A DNA stretch of 5,108 nt from Candidatus Heimdallarchaeota archaeon (GTDB taxonomy: Archaea; Asgardarchaeota; Heimdallarchaeia; Heimdallarchaeales; Heimdallarchaeaceae). The stretch lies in the NCBI GenBank assembly GCA_030603505.1, contig JAUVXQ010000102.1, positions 1 through 5,108 of the forward strand. Reading direction: 5' to 3'. Every line of letters starts with the position of its first letter. The first letter of the stretch is position 1. The translations under genes and the position numbers were made by a program. The notes under the pieces are model-generated. The model ran no database searches, had not been told where the DNA came from, and worked only from the letters and a program-made list of their open reading frames with translations. Positions 1 to 5,085 of the stretch are shown here, in pieces.

Positions 1-204
1 TTTTTAAGGAAGTTCCAACTACTTCTCTACAGGGTCTAAGTTGCTGGACAAGATTCTTTAAACATCTTAGTATGTTTTTGTTCATAATAATTTTGTCGGC
101 ACTTTGACCCTAAAATTTTGCGTTAATTCGGAAGTACTAATTTTATAGAAAGAAGAAATGGAAAGAATGAGTACAGAATATCTTTAAACTCTCGAAAACA
201 ATTG

Positions 205-747
205 TTATTCTAATTTAGTCACTACATATTGAAATATATCATTAAATAGGAGTATAGCATAAGCTTCATTCATGATTTGTACAGGTAATGGTTGTCCATC
301 CATATCTATTGTAATCTCCTTATCTCGCCATTTAACTGGTAATATCTTCTTTTCCTTTTCTTTGAATCTGATTCTGAAATCGTGTGCTAAACAGTTTCTA
401 ATGACACGAGTAAACTCAAACCAATTAGCGTTTTTCAATTCATCAAATTGATTAGTTCCATTCGCATAGAATTTTACAATCTCAAAAATGTCTTTTATAA
501 AACTTCTAAGAATTGATTTCATGTGCTCATTTAGTAATTTCTTAGTCTTTTCTTTAGATATAAGCATTGATTTCATTGGTTGTAAATCGAGTAATACTTG
601 AGCTTCTGGGAATTTTAGATTCTCTAGTTCCAGTTTATTTGGAATATTATTAGAATCAGTATTTGTTAATAAAAATACTGCTAAACAACCAACAACATAA
701 TTATTCCATGTTGTTCTTAACAATCCTAAAACATATTCTTTGTTCAT
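205..747 (-). CDS. HEPN-like domain protein, function unknown
   Basis: A 180-residue, probably soluble and mostly helical protein. The clearest signal is R117-N-C-L-A-H122 inside WFEFTRVIRNCLAHDF (109-124). This matches the R-x4-6-H motif, often R-N-x3-H, of HEPN domains, which in many families is the active site of a metal-independent RNase formed across a dimer. The segment at 136-154 (LPVKW...MDGQPL), just after the motif, resembles the strand and turn seen in solitary HEPN-like proteins of unknown role, as far as I recall. The hydrophobic stretch at 17-27 is short and more likely a core helix than a membrane anchor. The ATG at 747 is supported by a TATA-like box about 28 bp upstream, which suggests a leaderless mRNA. 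No MNT nucleotidyltransferase gene, the usual HEPN antitoxin partner, is adjacent; the neighbour is a divergent PadR operon. RNase activity is inferred. The HEPN assignment rests on the motif and helical pattern only. Confidence 0.75.
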   Translation of the reverse strand: MNKEYVLGLLRTTWNNYVVGCLAVFLLTNTDSNNIPNKLELENLKFPEAQVLLDLQPMKSMLISKEKTKKLLNEHMKSILRSFIKDIFEIVKFYANGTNQFDELKNANWFEFTRVIRNCLAHDFRIRFKEKEKKILPVKWRDKEITIDMDGQPLPVQIMNEAYAILLFNDIFQYVVTKLE

Positions 748-770
748 TCTTCTAATATTTGAAAGTTCAA

Positions 771-780
771 TTTATTTAAG
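771..780 (-). promoter_or_regulatory. TATA-box-like promoter of the HEPN-like gene
   Basis: On the minus strand this reads CTTAAATAAA, preceded by a purine-rich GAAAAT that could serve as a TFB recognition element. Its centre lies about 28 bp before the ATG at 747. Archaeal transcription starts roughly 25-30 bp after the TATA centre, so the mRNA would begin at or next to the start codon. The same core recurs before 957 and 2793. Confidence 0.5.
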
Positions 781-838
781 ATTTTCATCTCTTATATATT
801 CTCTTTGATTTTAAGAACCATAAACTACATAAAACTAA

Positions 839-869
839 AGTGTATAAAGTTTAGTAAGTTTTATACACT
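839..869. promoter_or_regulatory. Inverted repeat, candidate operator of the PadR regulator
   Basis: Perfect 10-bp arms, AGTGTATAAA (839-848) and TTTATACACT (860-869), flank an 11-bp spacer. Three further base pairs of symmetry lie around the centre at 854 (TTA/TAA). The repeat sits in the 209-bp region between the divergent HEPN-like and PadR genes. PadR-family proteins are dimers that bind palindromes near their own promoters, so this is the natural autoregulatory site. It lies about 59 bp upstream of the proposed TATA box for 957, unless the TATA-like sequence within the arms is itself the promoter. Binding is inferred; only the symmetry is observed. Confidence 0.55.
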
Positions 870-887
870 ATATGTGTTATACCATAT
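870..887. promoter_or_regulatory. Second, weaker dyad next to the main inverted repeat
   Basis: ATATG (870-874) and CATAT (883-887) form 5-bp arms separated by 8 bp, directly abutting the stronger repeat at 839-869. Spacing near one DNA turn is typical of PadR-type half sites. In such AT-rich sequence, 5-bp arms can arise by chance, so confidence is low. Confidence 0.25.
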
Positions 888-908
888 CTAACCAAAAAAT
901 TTGTATTC

Positions 909-917
909 ATAAATAAG
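909..917 (+). promoter_or_regulatory. TATA-box-like promoter of the PadR-HAAS operon
   Basis: ATAAATAAG is centred about 44 bp before the ATG at 957, predicting a start near 938-941 and a leader of about 17 nt. It is one base different from the box before 2793. A promoter within the 839-869 repeat (TGTATAAA) is an alternative. Confidence 0.4.
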
Positions 918-956
918 TAGATTATGACTACTAAAACACAAGCGAGTTAAACGAAA

Positions 957-1487
957 ATGATGAGAAATGTCAAAACATTCCGTCCAGAAGCTCTGATTGG
1001 CTTACAGGAGTTTCGTTCTTTTGTTGAGAGCTTTGAATCAGAATTACTCCGAGGAATTTCCACTCTCTCGGTATTATCAGTGATTCAAAAGCACTCTCAT
1101 GAGGGTATCTATGGTTATCAATTGCTCAAAGACTTAGAGACTGAGACTAAGAGCACATTAGTTATCGAAGAAGGCACTCTTTACCCTATACTTCGTAAGT
1201 TAGAAAAAGAGGGAATTTTGTTTTCTGAAAAAAGAGATACAAAAGGTAGACAAAGAAAATATTATCTACTTACTGAAAGAGGAGAGAAGCTTCTTGATCA
1301 CATGAAAGGTTTCTTTTCTAAACTTACAGAATCAATTGCTCCATTAATGGGGTTCGAAATTGAATTACCCAAAGATATCTTTTACTGCCCAAATTGTGCT
1401 AATAAGATTAATGCTAAAGAGTATGAGGATGGAGAGATTAAATTCTGCAATATATGCGGCCTCTACATAGAGGAACTGTTTAAGTGA
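957..1487 (+). CDS. PadR-family transcriptional regulator with C-terminal zinc ribbon
   Basis: A 176-residue DNA-binding protein. Residues 32-115 form a PadR winged helix: an early helix (LSVLSVIQKHSHEGIYGYQL), the family signature EEGTLYPILRKLEKEGIL (71-88), and the wing (RDTKGRQRKYYLLTERG, 93-109). A helix at 110-130 would support dimerisation. An added C-terminal module has C144-x2-C147 and C164-x2-C167, a four-cysteine zinc ribbon that most short PadR proteins lack. It may sense metal or redox state or make protein contacts; this is inference. An in-frame stop at 948-950 excludes longer starts, so ATG 957 or the adjacent ATG 960 is the start. The gene is followed after 10 bp by a HAAS-domain membrane protein, a classic PadR partner. 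Autoregulation through the repeat at 839-869 is likely. The effector is unknown. Confidence 0.9.
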   Translation: MMRNVKTFRPEALIGLQEFRSFVESFESELLRGISTLSVLSVIQKHSHEGIYGYQLLKDLETETKSTLVIEEGTLYPILRKLEKEGILFSEKRDTKGRQRKYYLLTERGEKLLDHMKGFFSKLTESIAPLMGFEIELPKDIFYCPNCANKINAKEYEDGEIKFCNICGLYIEELFK

Positions 1488-1490
1488 GGT
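1484..1490 (+). promoter_or_regulatory. Shine-Dalgarno site overlapping the PadR gene stop
   Basis: GTGAGGT contains GAGGT (1486-1490), complementary to the 16S rRNA 3' end, seven bases before the ATG at 1498. It overlaps the TGA stop of the regulator gene (1485-1487), pointing to translational coupling within one transcript. Confidence 0.6.
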
Positions 1491-1497
1491 TATAAAA

Positions 1498-2586
1498 ATG
1501 AGTTACAAAAAACATGAAGAACAATTAATTAAAGAATTTAGAGATGAAGTGTCCAAAAAACTGCCTTTATGGCTTAAATTGAATGCAACTGAATTGCGAG
1601 ATACTCTCGATGAGTTAGAGAGTCATATATGGGATAAAGCTGAAGAGCTTGCCACAGGTGATAAACCCAATGCTATCCACGTAAGAGAAGCGATCTTTCA
1701 AATGGGTTCTCCCCGAGATATTGCTAGGGAGTACAAACGAAGAGGTACTCCCAGATTCTATATTAGTGACGAACTCGTGCCTTGGTACTACAAATCACTG
1801 GTATTAGTTTCCGTTATCGTAGTCTTTGCAAATCTACTTACAATGGCATTTACACTTGCAAAAACTGATAATGTTGGACAAGTAATTGGTCAAACATTTG
1901 AAGGGATTTTTGATGGTTTTATAATAGGTTTTGTAGTTCTATCGATAACCTATGTTATCCTCTCGATGCAAGGGTTTTTACCTGAAAATTTCAAGATGGT
2001 TAAAATCGGTCAAGTTGAAGTGCCCGGAATCGTTTTTAAGGATTCAGCAAAAGTAGTAACTGTTAAGCCATCTATAAAATCACCTAAAAAACCAAAAATC
2101 AAATCTGTACTTCCTAGTCAAGGTGCTTATCTATTTGAAGGAATTTTTAACATGACTATAGGTTTTCTACTTATCTTCTTCCCATACAATAACTATACTT
2201 CTTACTATGCCTTTGATATGACACAGCTGATCACTTGGTTAGGATTATTTGGTGGAATAATGATTTTCAAGGGTGTTATTAGATTCTCTCAAGCATTAGT
2301 TAGTAAAAATGTTCGTTTCCAACAAATATTCTTGGGATTATCCCTTATACCAGCTAGTTTGAATATTGCATTATTCCTCCAATTACACTTGAATTCTGCG
2401 ATACTTAGACAACCATTACTAGATTTGTTCCCTGGTGCAGATATTGCTCTTTACATAAAAATAGGTGTAATAATCATAGTAATTGTTACTATTATTGACA
2501 TGATGCGTGAAATCTCTAGAATAGTAAAACTAGAAACTAGGGGTTTTCCTGAAAAAGAAATGTATGAAACACCAAGAACTTACTAA
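1498..2586 (+). CDS. HAAS/DUF1700-like integral membrane protein, PadR partner
   Basis: A 362-residue protein with two parts. Residues 1-85 are a charged helical domain with the pattern of HAAS/DUF1700 and permease-prefix domains: LRDTLDELESHIWDKAEE (33-50), then AIHVREAIFQMGSPRDIAREY (59-79), the usual 'A...MG.P..IA.EY' ending. About six membrane helices follow at roughly 98-120, 133-157, 209-230, 242-262, 275-297 and 315-336. A lysine-rich loop (181-204) and basic ends place N and C termini in the cytoplasm by the positive-inside rule. There is no ATP-binding, peptidase or channel motif, so it is not an evident transporter. HAAS proteins are often encoded directly after PadR regulators and are thought to be the regulated membrane partner, but the biochemical role is unknown. 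Translation is coupled to the regulator gene upstream, and a T-rich terminator follows. The domain call is from pattern recognition. Confidence 0.8.
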   Translation: MSYKKHEEQLIKEFRDEVSKKLPLWLKLNATELRDTLDELESHIWDKAEELATGDKPNAIHVREAIFQMGSPRDIAREYKRRGTPRFYISDELVPWYYKSLVLVSVIVVFANLLTMAFTLAKTDNVGQVIGQTFEGIFDGFIIGFVVLSITYVILSMQGFLPENFKMVKIGQVEVPGIVFKDSAKVVTVKPSIKSPKKPKIKSVLPSQGAYLFEGIFNMTIGFLLIFFPYNNYTSYYAFDMTQLITWLGLFGGIMIFKGVIRFSQALVSKNVRFQQIFLGLSLIPASLNIALFLQLHLNSAILRQPLLDLFPGADIALYIKIGVIIIVIVTIIDMMREISRIVKLETRGFPEKEMYETPRTY

Positions 2587-2589
2587 AAC

Positions 2590-2626
2590 TTTTTTCTTTT
2601 TTCCATTCTTTTTTATTCATTGTTTT
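2590..2626 (+). terminator. T-rich terminator after the PadR-HAAS operon
   Basis: Four T-runs of five or six bases (2590-2595, 2597-2602, 2609-2614, 2622-2626) begin just after the TAA stop and have no GC-rich stem before them. Oligo-U tracts alone are the usual intrinsic termination signal in archaea. Confidence 0.65.
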
Positions 2627-2731
2627 TCTGATCAAAAAAGTCAACGATCATTTTTGGACAGATCGGATATAGTTAAATCAGCAATTCGCTTGTTATATGA
2701 GCAAGAGAAGGAAATATAGAAGAAATTAGAG

Positions 2732-2740
2732 TTAAATAAG
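2732..2740 (+). promoter_or_regulatory. TATA-box-like promoter of the three-gene PIN cassette
   Basis: TTAAATAAG, preceded by purine-rich AGAG, is centred about 57 bp before the ATG at 2793. The predicted start is near 2762, giving a leader of about 30 nt. AAAAATTATA (2751-2760) is an alternative box that would give a nearly leaderless mRNA. The first matches the boxes at 771-780 and 909-917 better. Confidence 0.4.
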
Positions 2741-2768
2741 TTTTGAAGCAAAAAATTATAAGCTCCTG

Positions 2769-2784
2769 TACATTATTATATGTA
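2769..2784. promoter_or_regulatory. Inverted repeat in the leader of the PIN cassette, candidate operator
   Basis: TACAT (2769-2773) and ATGTA (2780-2784) form a dyad with a 6-bp spacer, ending eight bases before the start codon at 2793 and just after the predicted transcription start. Toxin-antitoxin operons are usually repressed by their antitoxin at such sites. The arms are short and the region is AT-rich, so this is tentative. Confidence 0.3.
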
Positions 2785-2792
2785 AGAGAATC

Positions 2793-3464
2793 ATGAATGA
2801 TAGCTTAGCTAACTACAAAAAATTTATTGAAGTCACATCTGATTTTAAGAAATTCAAGGGTTTTATAAAATATATCGAAGGGCTTATATCAAAAGGTACA
2901 ATAAATGTTGAATTTAAAGGAAACGCTATTGGTATTTCAAATTTAAAGGACGAAAACATCCTAGAGTTGGAAAAGAATTTATCATTTAAGAGGGAAGAAA
3001 TTTTAGACTACACATCAATGTTTACTTTTGGTATTGTTTTGGCATTCGGTCCATATCAAGATGTTTCTAAACATGATTTATCTCAAGAAGAGATTAACAA
3101 AATTAATGAAAGAATAGATTTCATCAAAGAATATGATGATACGAATCTTACTTTTCAAAAGAAATTACTGCTCTCACAAAACCAAATTGTCCCAAGATTT
3201 GAGCGTTTAACTGCAGAAAACTATATTCGTGTGAGTAAGATAACTAGAGCAGATGGTGAAGAAAGGTTTGAACTAACTCCACAACTACTAACAAATGTCA
3301 CAACACGAACAAAGGAGGGATTACTTATGGAGCTTGTATTCAGTTTAACCCAGAGAGATCTTGATGAAATAATGAGAGTTCTTCAACACCAGAAAAAAAT
3401 ATTAATAAACTTGTATGAGAAAAAGGATAATATAAGAGATGATTTAGATGTTGACAATTTTTGA
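2793..3464 (+). CDS. Unrecognised protein, first gene of the PIN cassette
   Basis: A 223-residue, charged, apparently soluble protein that I do not recognise. It has no signal peptide or membrane helix; the hydrophobic patch at 76-87 (MFTFGIVLAFGP) is too short. Visible structure: helical N terminus (5-33), a likely strand pair around 36-49, a helical stretch at 97-113, and a C-terminal part in which strand-like LTNVTTRTKEGLLMELVFSL (166-185) is followed by a helix with SLTQRDLDEIMRVLQHQKKIL (184-204). The pattern of strand, 'G', strand, then a helix opening S/T-x-x-D-L occurs in several small beta-beta-alpha proteins, including the COMM-like fold, but I would not assign a family on that basis. 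The tail (210-223) is acidic. Its last 17 bases overlap the next gene, and a PIN toxin-like gene follows, so it is probably a co-regulated component of that cassette, perhaps a regulator or target-recognition subunit. ATG 2793 has only a weak Shine-Dalgarno (GAGA). Confidence 0.7.
   Translation: MNDSLANYKKFIEVTSDFKKFKGFIKYIEGLISKGTINVEFKGNAIGISNLKDENILELEKNLSFKREEILDYTSMFTFGIVLAFGPYQDVSKHDLSQEEINKINERIDFIKEYDDTNLTFQKKLLLSQNQIVPRFERLTAENYIRVSKITRADGEERFELTPQLLTNVTTRTKEGLLMELVFSLTQRDLDEIMRVLQHQKKILINLYEKKDNIRDDLDVDNF
3436..3443 (+). promoter_or_regulatory. Ribosome binding site inside the upstream gene, for the start at 3448
   Basis: GAGATGAT differs by one base from the Shine-Dalgarno core GAGGTGAT and lies four bases before the ATG at 3448. 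It supports that start even though it lies within the upstream reading frame. Confidence 0.45.
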
Positions 3465-3795
3465 TGTAAGAGGAACTACTAAAATTGTAACTCACAAAAT
3501 AAAGGATGAAACAGATCCTATGGCATTCATATTAAGTAAGGTACCAAATGACGAAAATGCTTCTACACCAGCACCAATAATTCTTGAAGATGCATATTTA
3601 GAAACAGCAGAGTCCTGGACAGTAGGAGAGATATATATAAGTAATATCAAAACTGACGAAATTCTTAGATCAAAAATAAAAGAAAATAGTGTGCTAGCAT
3701 TATTGAAATGGCTAGAAGGAGAAGACACTGAAGAACTAGCAGAACTTCTTGAAATTGAGTATAATGAACGTGCTGACTTTAAGCTTCGTTATTAG
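3448..3795 (+). CDS. Small acidic protein, candidate antitoxin of the PIN protein
   Basis: A 115-residue protein with no family I recognise. It is strongly acidic (about 24 Asp/Glu against 13 Lys/Arg), whereas the PIN protein after it is basic; this charge pairing is common for antitoxin and toxin. The N-terminal half looks strand-rich (MLTIFDVRGT, 12-19, 43-46, 58-66). The C-terminal part is helical, with two likely helices at 69-90 and 93-104, and ends in YNERADFKLRY (105-115), whose arginines could reach a PIN active site as antitoxin arginines do in some VapBC complexes (inference). It does not resemble AbrB, Phd/YefM or ribbon-helix-helix antitoxins, so it may lack DNA-binding ability. 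It starts within the previous gene (17-bp overlap), and its TAG stop abuts the GTG of the PIN gene, so all three are probably translated in a coupled way. Antitoxin function is inferred from position and charge only. Confidence 0.72.
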   Translation: MLTIFDVRGTTKIVTHKIKDETDPMAFILSKVPNDENASTPAPIILEDAYLETAESWTVGEIYISNIKTDEILRSKIKENSVLALLKWLEGEDTEELAELLEIEYNERADFKLRY

Positions 3796-4194
3796 GTGTG
3801 TTATTTGCTTCTAGATTCAGATTTTCTAATTTCGATTTTAAGAAAAGATCCAACAGCAATAAGCAAATTAGAAGAGATAAAGGACAAATCAGAAGCCTTA
3901 GCAATATCACATGTCAATCTCTGGGAATTATATAAAGGAGCATATAAGTCGTCCAAACCTAAAGAAGAAATAAAAAAGATCAGCACTTTAATTTCATTTT
4001 TCACTTTACTAAAATTTACGAAAAAGATAGACCAAGAATTTGGAAGACTTCTAAATCAACTTAATAAAGAGGGTAAACCTATAGGAGTTTTGGACACTTT
4101 GATTGCTAGTATTGCACTCAATCACAACAAAACTGTAGTTACGAAAAATGTCAAGCATTTTAAAAGAACAGGCGTAAAAATTGAATCTTGGTAA
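3796..4194 (+). CDS. vapC: VapC-like PIN-domain ribonuclease (toxin)
   Basis: A 132-residue PIN-domain protein, the usual length for VapC, a magnesium-dependent RNase that cuts tRNA, rRNA or mRNA when freed from its antitoxin. The acidic residues expected in the active site are present: D7 in YLLLDSDFLI, E44 in HVNLWELYKGAY (39-50), D100 in IGVLDTLIASIA (96-107), and N118 in VVTKNVKHFKR (114-124), where Asn or Asp both occur in the family. The closing TKN..HF is a hallmark of VapC. The start is ambiguous. GTG 3796 directly follows the previous stop and keeps the first beta strand (CYLLLD); TTG 3805 has AGGTG (3794-3798) at good spacing but would shorten that strand. I prefer GTG. The protein is basic, opposite in charge to its upstream neighbour. 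A T-run follows immediately. Family confidence is high; targets are unknown. Confidence 0.9.
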   Translation: MCYLLLDSDFLISILRKDPTAISKLEEIKDKSEALAISHVNLWELYKGAYKSSKPKEEIKKISTLISFFTLLKFTKKIDQEFGRLLNQLNKEGKPIGVLDTLIASIALNHNKTVVTKNVKHFKRTGVKIESW

Positions 4195-4237
4195 GCTTTT
4201 TTGATATTTAGGACATCTAACAAAGTGAACTTACCAA
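4188..4237. repeat. 8-bp inverted repeat spanning the end of the PIN gene
   Basis: TTGGTAAG (4188-4195) and CTTACCAA (4230-4237) are perfect reverse complements separated by 34 bases. The first arm contains the TAA stop of the PIN gene, and the loop begins with the T-run at 4197-4202. It could fold at the mRNA 3' end or mark a cassette boundary; neither is shown. Confidence 0.35.
4197..4202 (+). terminator. T-run after the PIN gene
   Basis: Six T residues lie three bases after the stop codon, a minimal archaeal-type terminator for the three-gene cassette. A stronger T-tract follows at 4397-4422. Confidence 0.4.
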
Positions 4238-4253
4238 AAGGGGCCAAGCACCC

Positions 4254-4272
4254 GTTTAACGACTGTTTAACG
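4254..4272. repeat. Short tandem direct repeat GTTTAACG
   Basis: GTTTAACG occurs at 4254-4261 and again at 4265-4272, an 11-bp period close to one helical turn. It lies within a locally GC-richer stretch. Two copies on one face of the helix could be a protein-binding site, but chance is possible. Confidence 0.3.
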
Positions 4273-4396
4273 CCACTTATTACATAGAACCCAATCTAAA
4301 AAGAGAGCTTACAAAAAGTAGACTATAAAAGATGTAAGGCAAAAGAAAACGAGAAACTGAAAAATCAACCAAAGAATTAGATTTCTGAAATACATT

Positions 4397-4422
4397 CTTT
4401 CTTTTTTTTACCTCTTTCTTTT
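4397..4422 (+). terminator. Pyrimidine-rich T-tract, probable back-up terminator
   Basis: A run of eight Ts (4402-4409) sits within a pyrimidine-only stretch broken by one A. It would end plus-strand transcripts before they enter the convergent membrane-protein gene. Confidence 0.45.
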
Positions 4423-4506
4423 CATCAAGATTCATATTTGCAATAAATTTCACATAGTTAGAGAATAGTCATCCAAATGCCAAAAGCAGCACCAATAACA
4501 GCTAAA

Positions 4507-5085
4507 TCACCAGTGGATAATATTAATAACAAGGAAAACCCAAATTACAGCTATAATTAAAACACATAAAGTGATCAGAAGGACTTTTTTCCACAGTTTC
4601 ATCCTCGCTATTTTTGAACGGAAAAGTATCATTGTGATAATAATAGCAAAAGGGATGAAAGTACACCCAAGACCATATATTCCGAAAACCCACCAACCCC
4701 AATCAGAATAACCTGGTCTTATTACCCACGGTAATATTGCAGTTGATAAGAATAATAAAGATAGATAAACTTTAAGAATTATTCTATTAGTCTTGTTGTC
4801 TAGCACCCTCAGTTTTCTCTCTTGAAGAGTTGTTCCACATTTATCACAGAATGTCACAGATAATTTGATTTTTACACCACAGTTAGGACAGGACAACAAT
4901 TTGGCTATTCGAAGAAGTCTTTCAGTTTTACGTTTACGAAAATAGGGAATGATGGTTTTTCGAGTATATGGAATGACATACTTAGGTACTACAAATGCTA
5001 GAATAGCAAAAATAACTAGTAAAGGTAGGACAATAGAGAGTATTATCATGGTAATAGGATTTGGGCAAGATTGTGCGCGATTCAA
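4507..5085 (-). CDS. Zinc-ribbon membrane protein, four helices, possibly 5'-incomplete
   Basis: From the TTG at 5085 this is a 192-residue membrane protein of unknown function. A first hydrophobic helix (about 12-33) is followed by a basic stretch (41-60, rich in Arg and Lys) and a four-cysteine zinc ribbon, C66-P-N-C69 and C80-D-K-C83. Three more helices lie at about 102-122, 131-155 and 166-190. Basic residues on both sides of the ribbon put it in the cytoplasm. Such zinc-ribbon-plus-helices proteins are common, poorly characterised genes in archaea and Firmicutes. The start is uncertain: the only ATG near the front is at 5049 (residue 13, at the edge of the first helix), the TTG at 5085 has no clear ribosome site, and the frame stays open to 5106, so the true start may lie outside the window. 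No partner is visible; the neighbouring cassette is convergent. Confidence 0.75.
   Translation of the reverse strand: MNRAQSCPNPITMIILSIVLPLLVIFAILAFVVPKYVIPYTRKTIIPYFRKRKTERLLRIAKLLSCPNCGVKIKLSVTFCDKCGTTLQERKLRVLDNKTNRIILKVYLSLLFLSTAILPWVIRPGYSDWGWWVFGIYGLGCTFIPFAIIITMILFRSKIARMKLWKKVLLITLCVLIIAVIWVFLVINIIHW

Larger units (their letters stand above)
4195..4506. other. 312-bp non-coding gap between convergent genes
   Basis: No reading frame here looks coding and no tRNA or rRNA pattern is visible. It contains T-tracts, the right arm of an inverted repeat (4230-4237), and a GC-richer patch at about 4240-4275 with a direct repeat of GTTTAACG (4254-4261 and 4265-4272). I looked for C/D-box motifs on both strands and found no convincing pair. 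Confidence 0.5.

Noticed and set aside
3..107. Plus-strand frame open from the left edge to a TGA at 105-107, with a hydrophobic end
   Set aside because: Only 34 codons, no recognisable motif, and AT-rich flanks; it could be the end of an upstream gene but cannot be supported from here.
146..170. Purine-rich stretch giving a pyrimidine tract downstream of the HEPN-like gene on the minus strand
   Set aside because: No run of five or more Ts on that strand, so a terminator call would be weak.
2689..2705. Small hairpin CTTGTT/GAGCAAG upstream of the PIN cassette
   Set aside because: Six-pair stem with one G-U and a tiny loop, upstream of the proposed TATA box; likely chance.
2801..2811. Palindrome TAGCTTAGCTA
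   Set aside because: Lies within the early codons of the 223-residue gene and is short; chance is the simplest explanation.
3492..3728. 78-codon open frame on the minus strand
   Set aside because: It lies wholly antisense to the 115-residue gene, which has overlap-based coupling and a ribosome site; the translated product has no domain pattern.
3801..4004. 67-codon open frame on the minus strand
   Set aside because: It is antisense to the PIN gene, whose catalytic residues are clearly coded on the plus strand.
4350..4430. Possible C/D-box small RNA (CTGA motifs and a TTGATGA on the minus strand)
   Set aside because: The C and D boxes are not on the same strand in the right order, so no sRNA can be supported.
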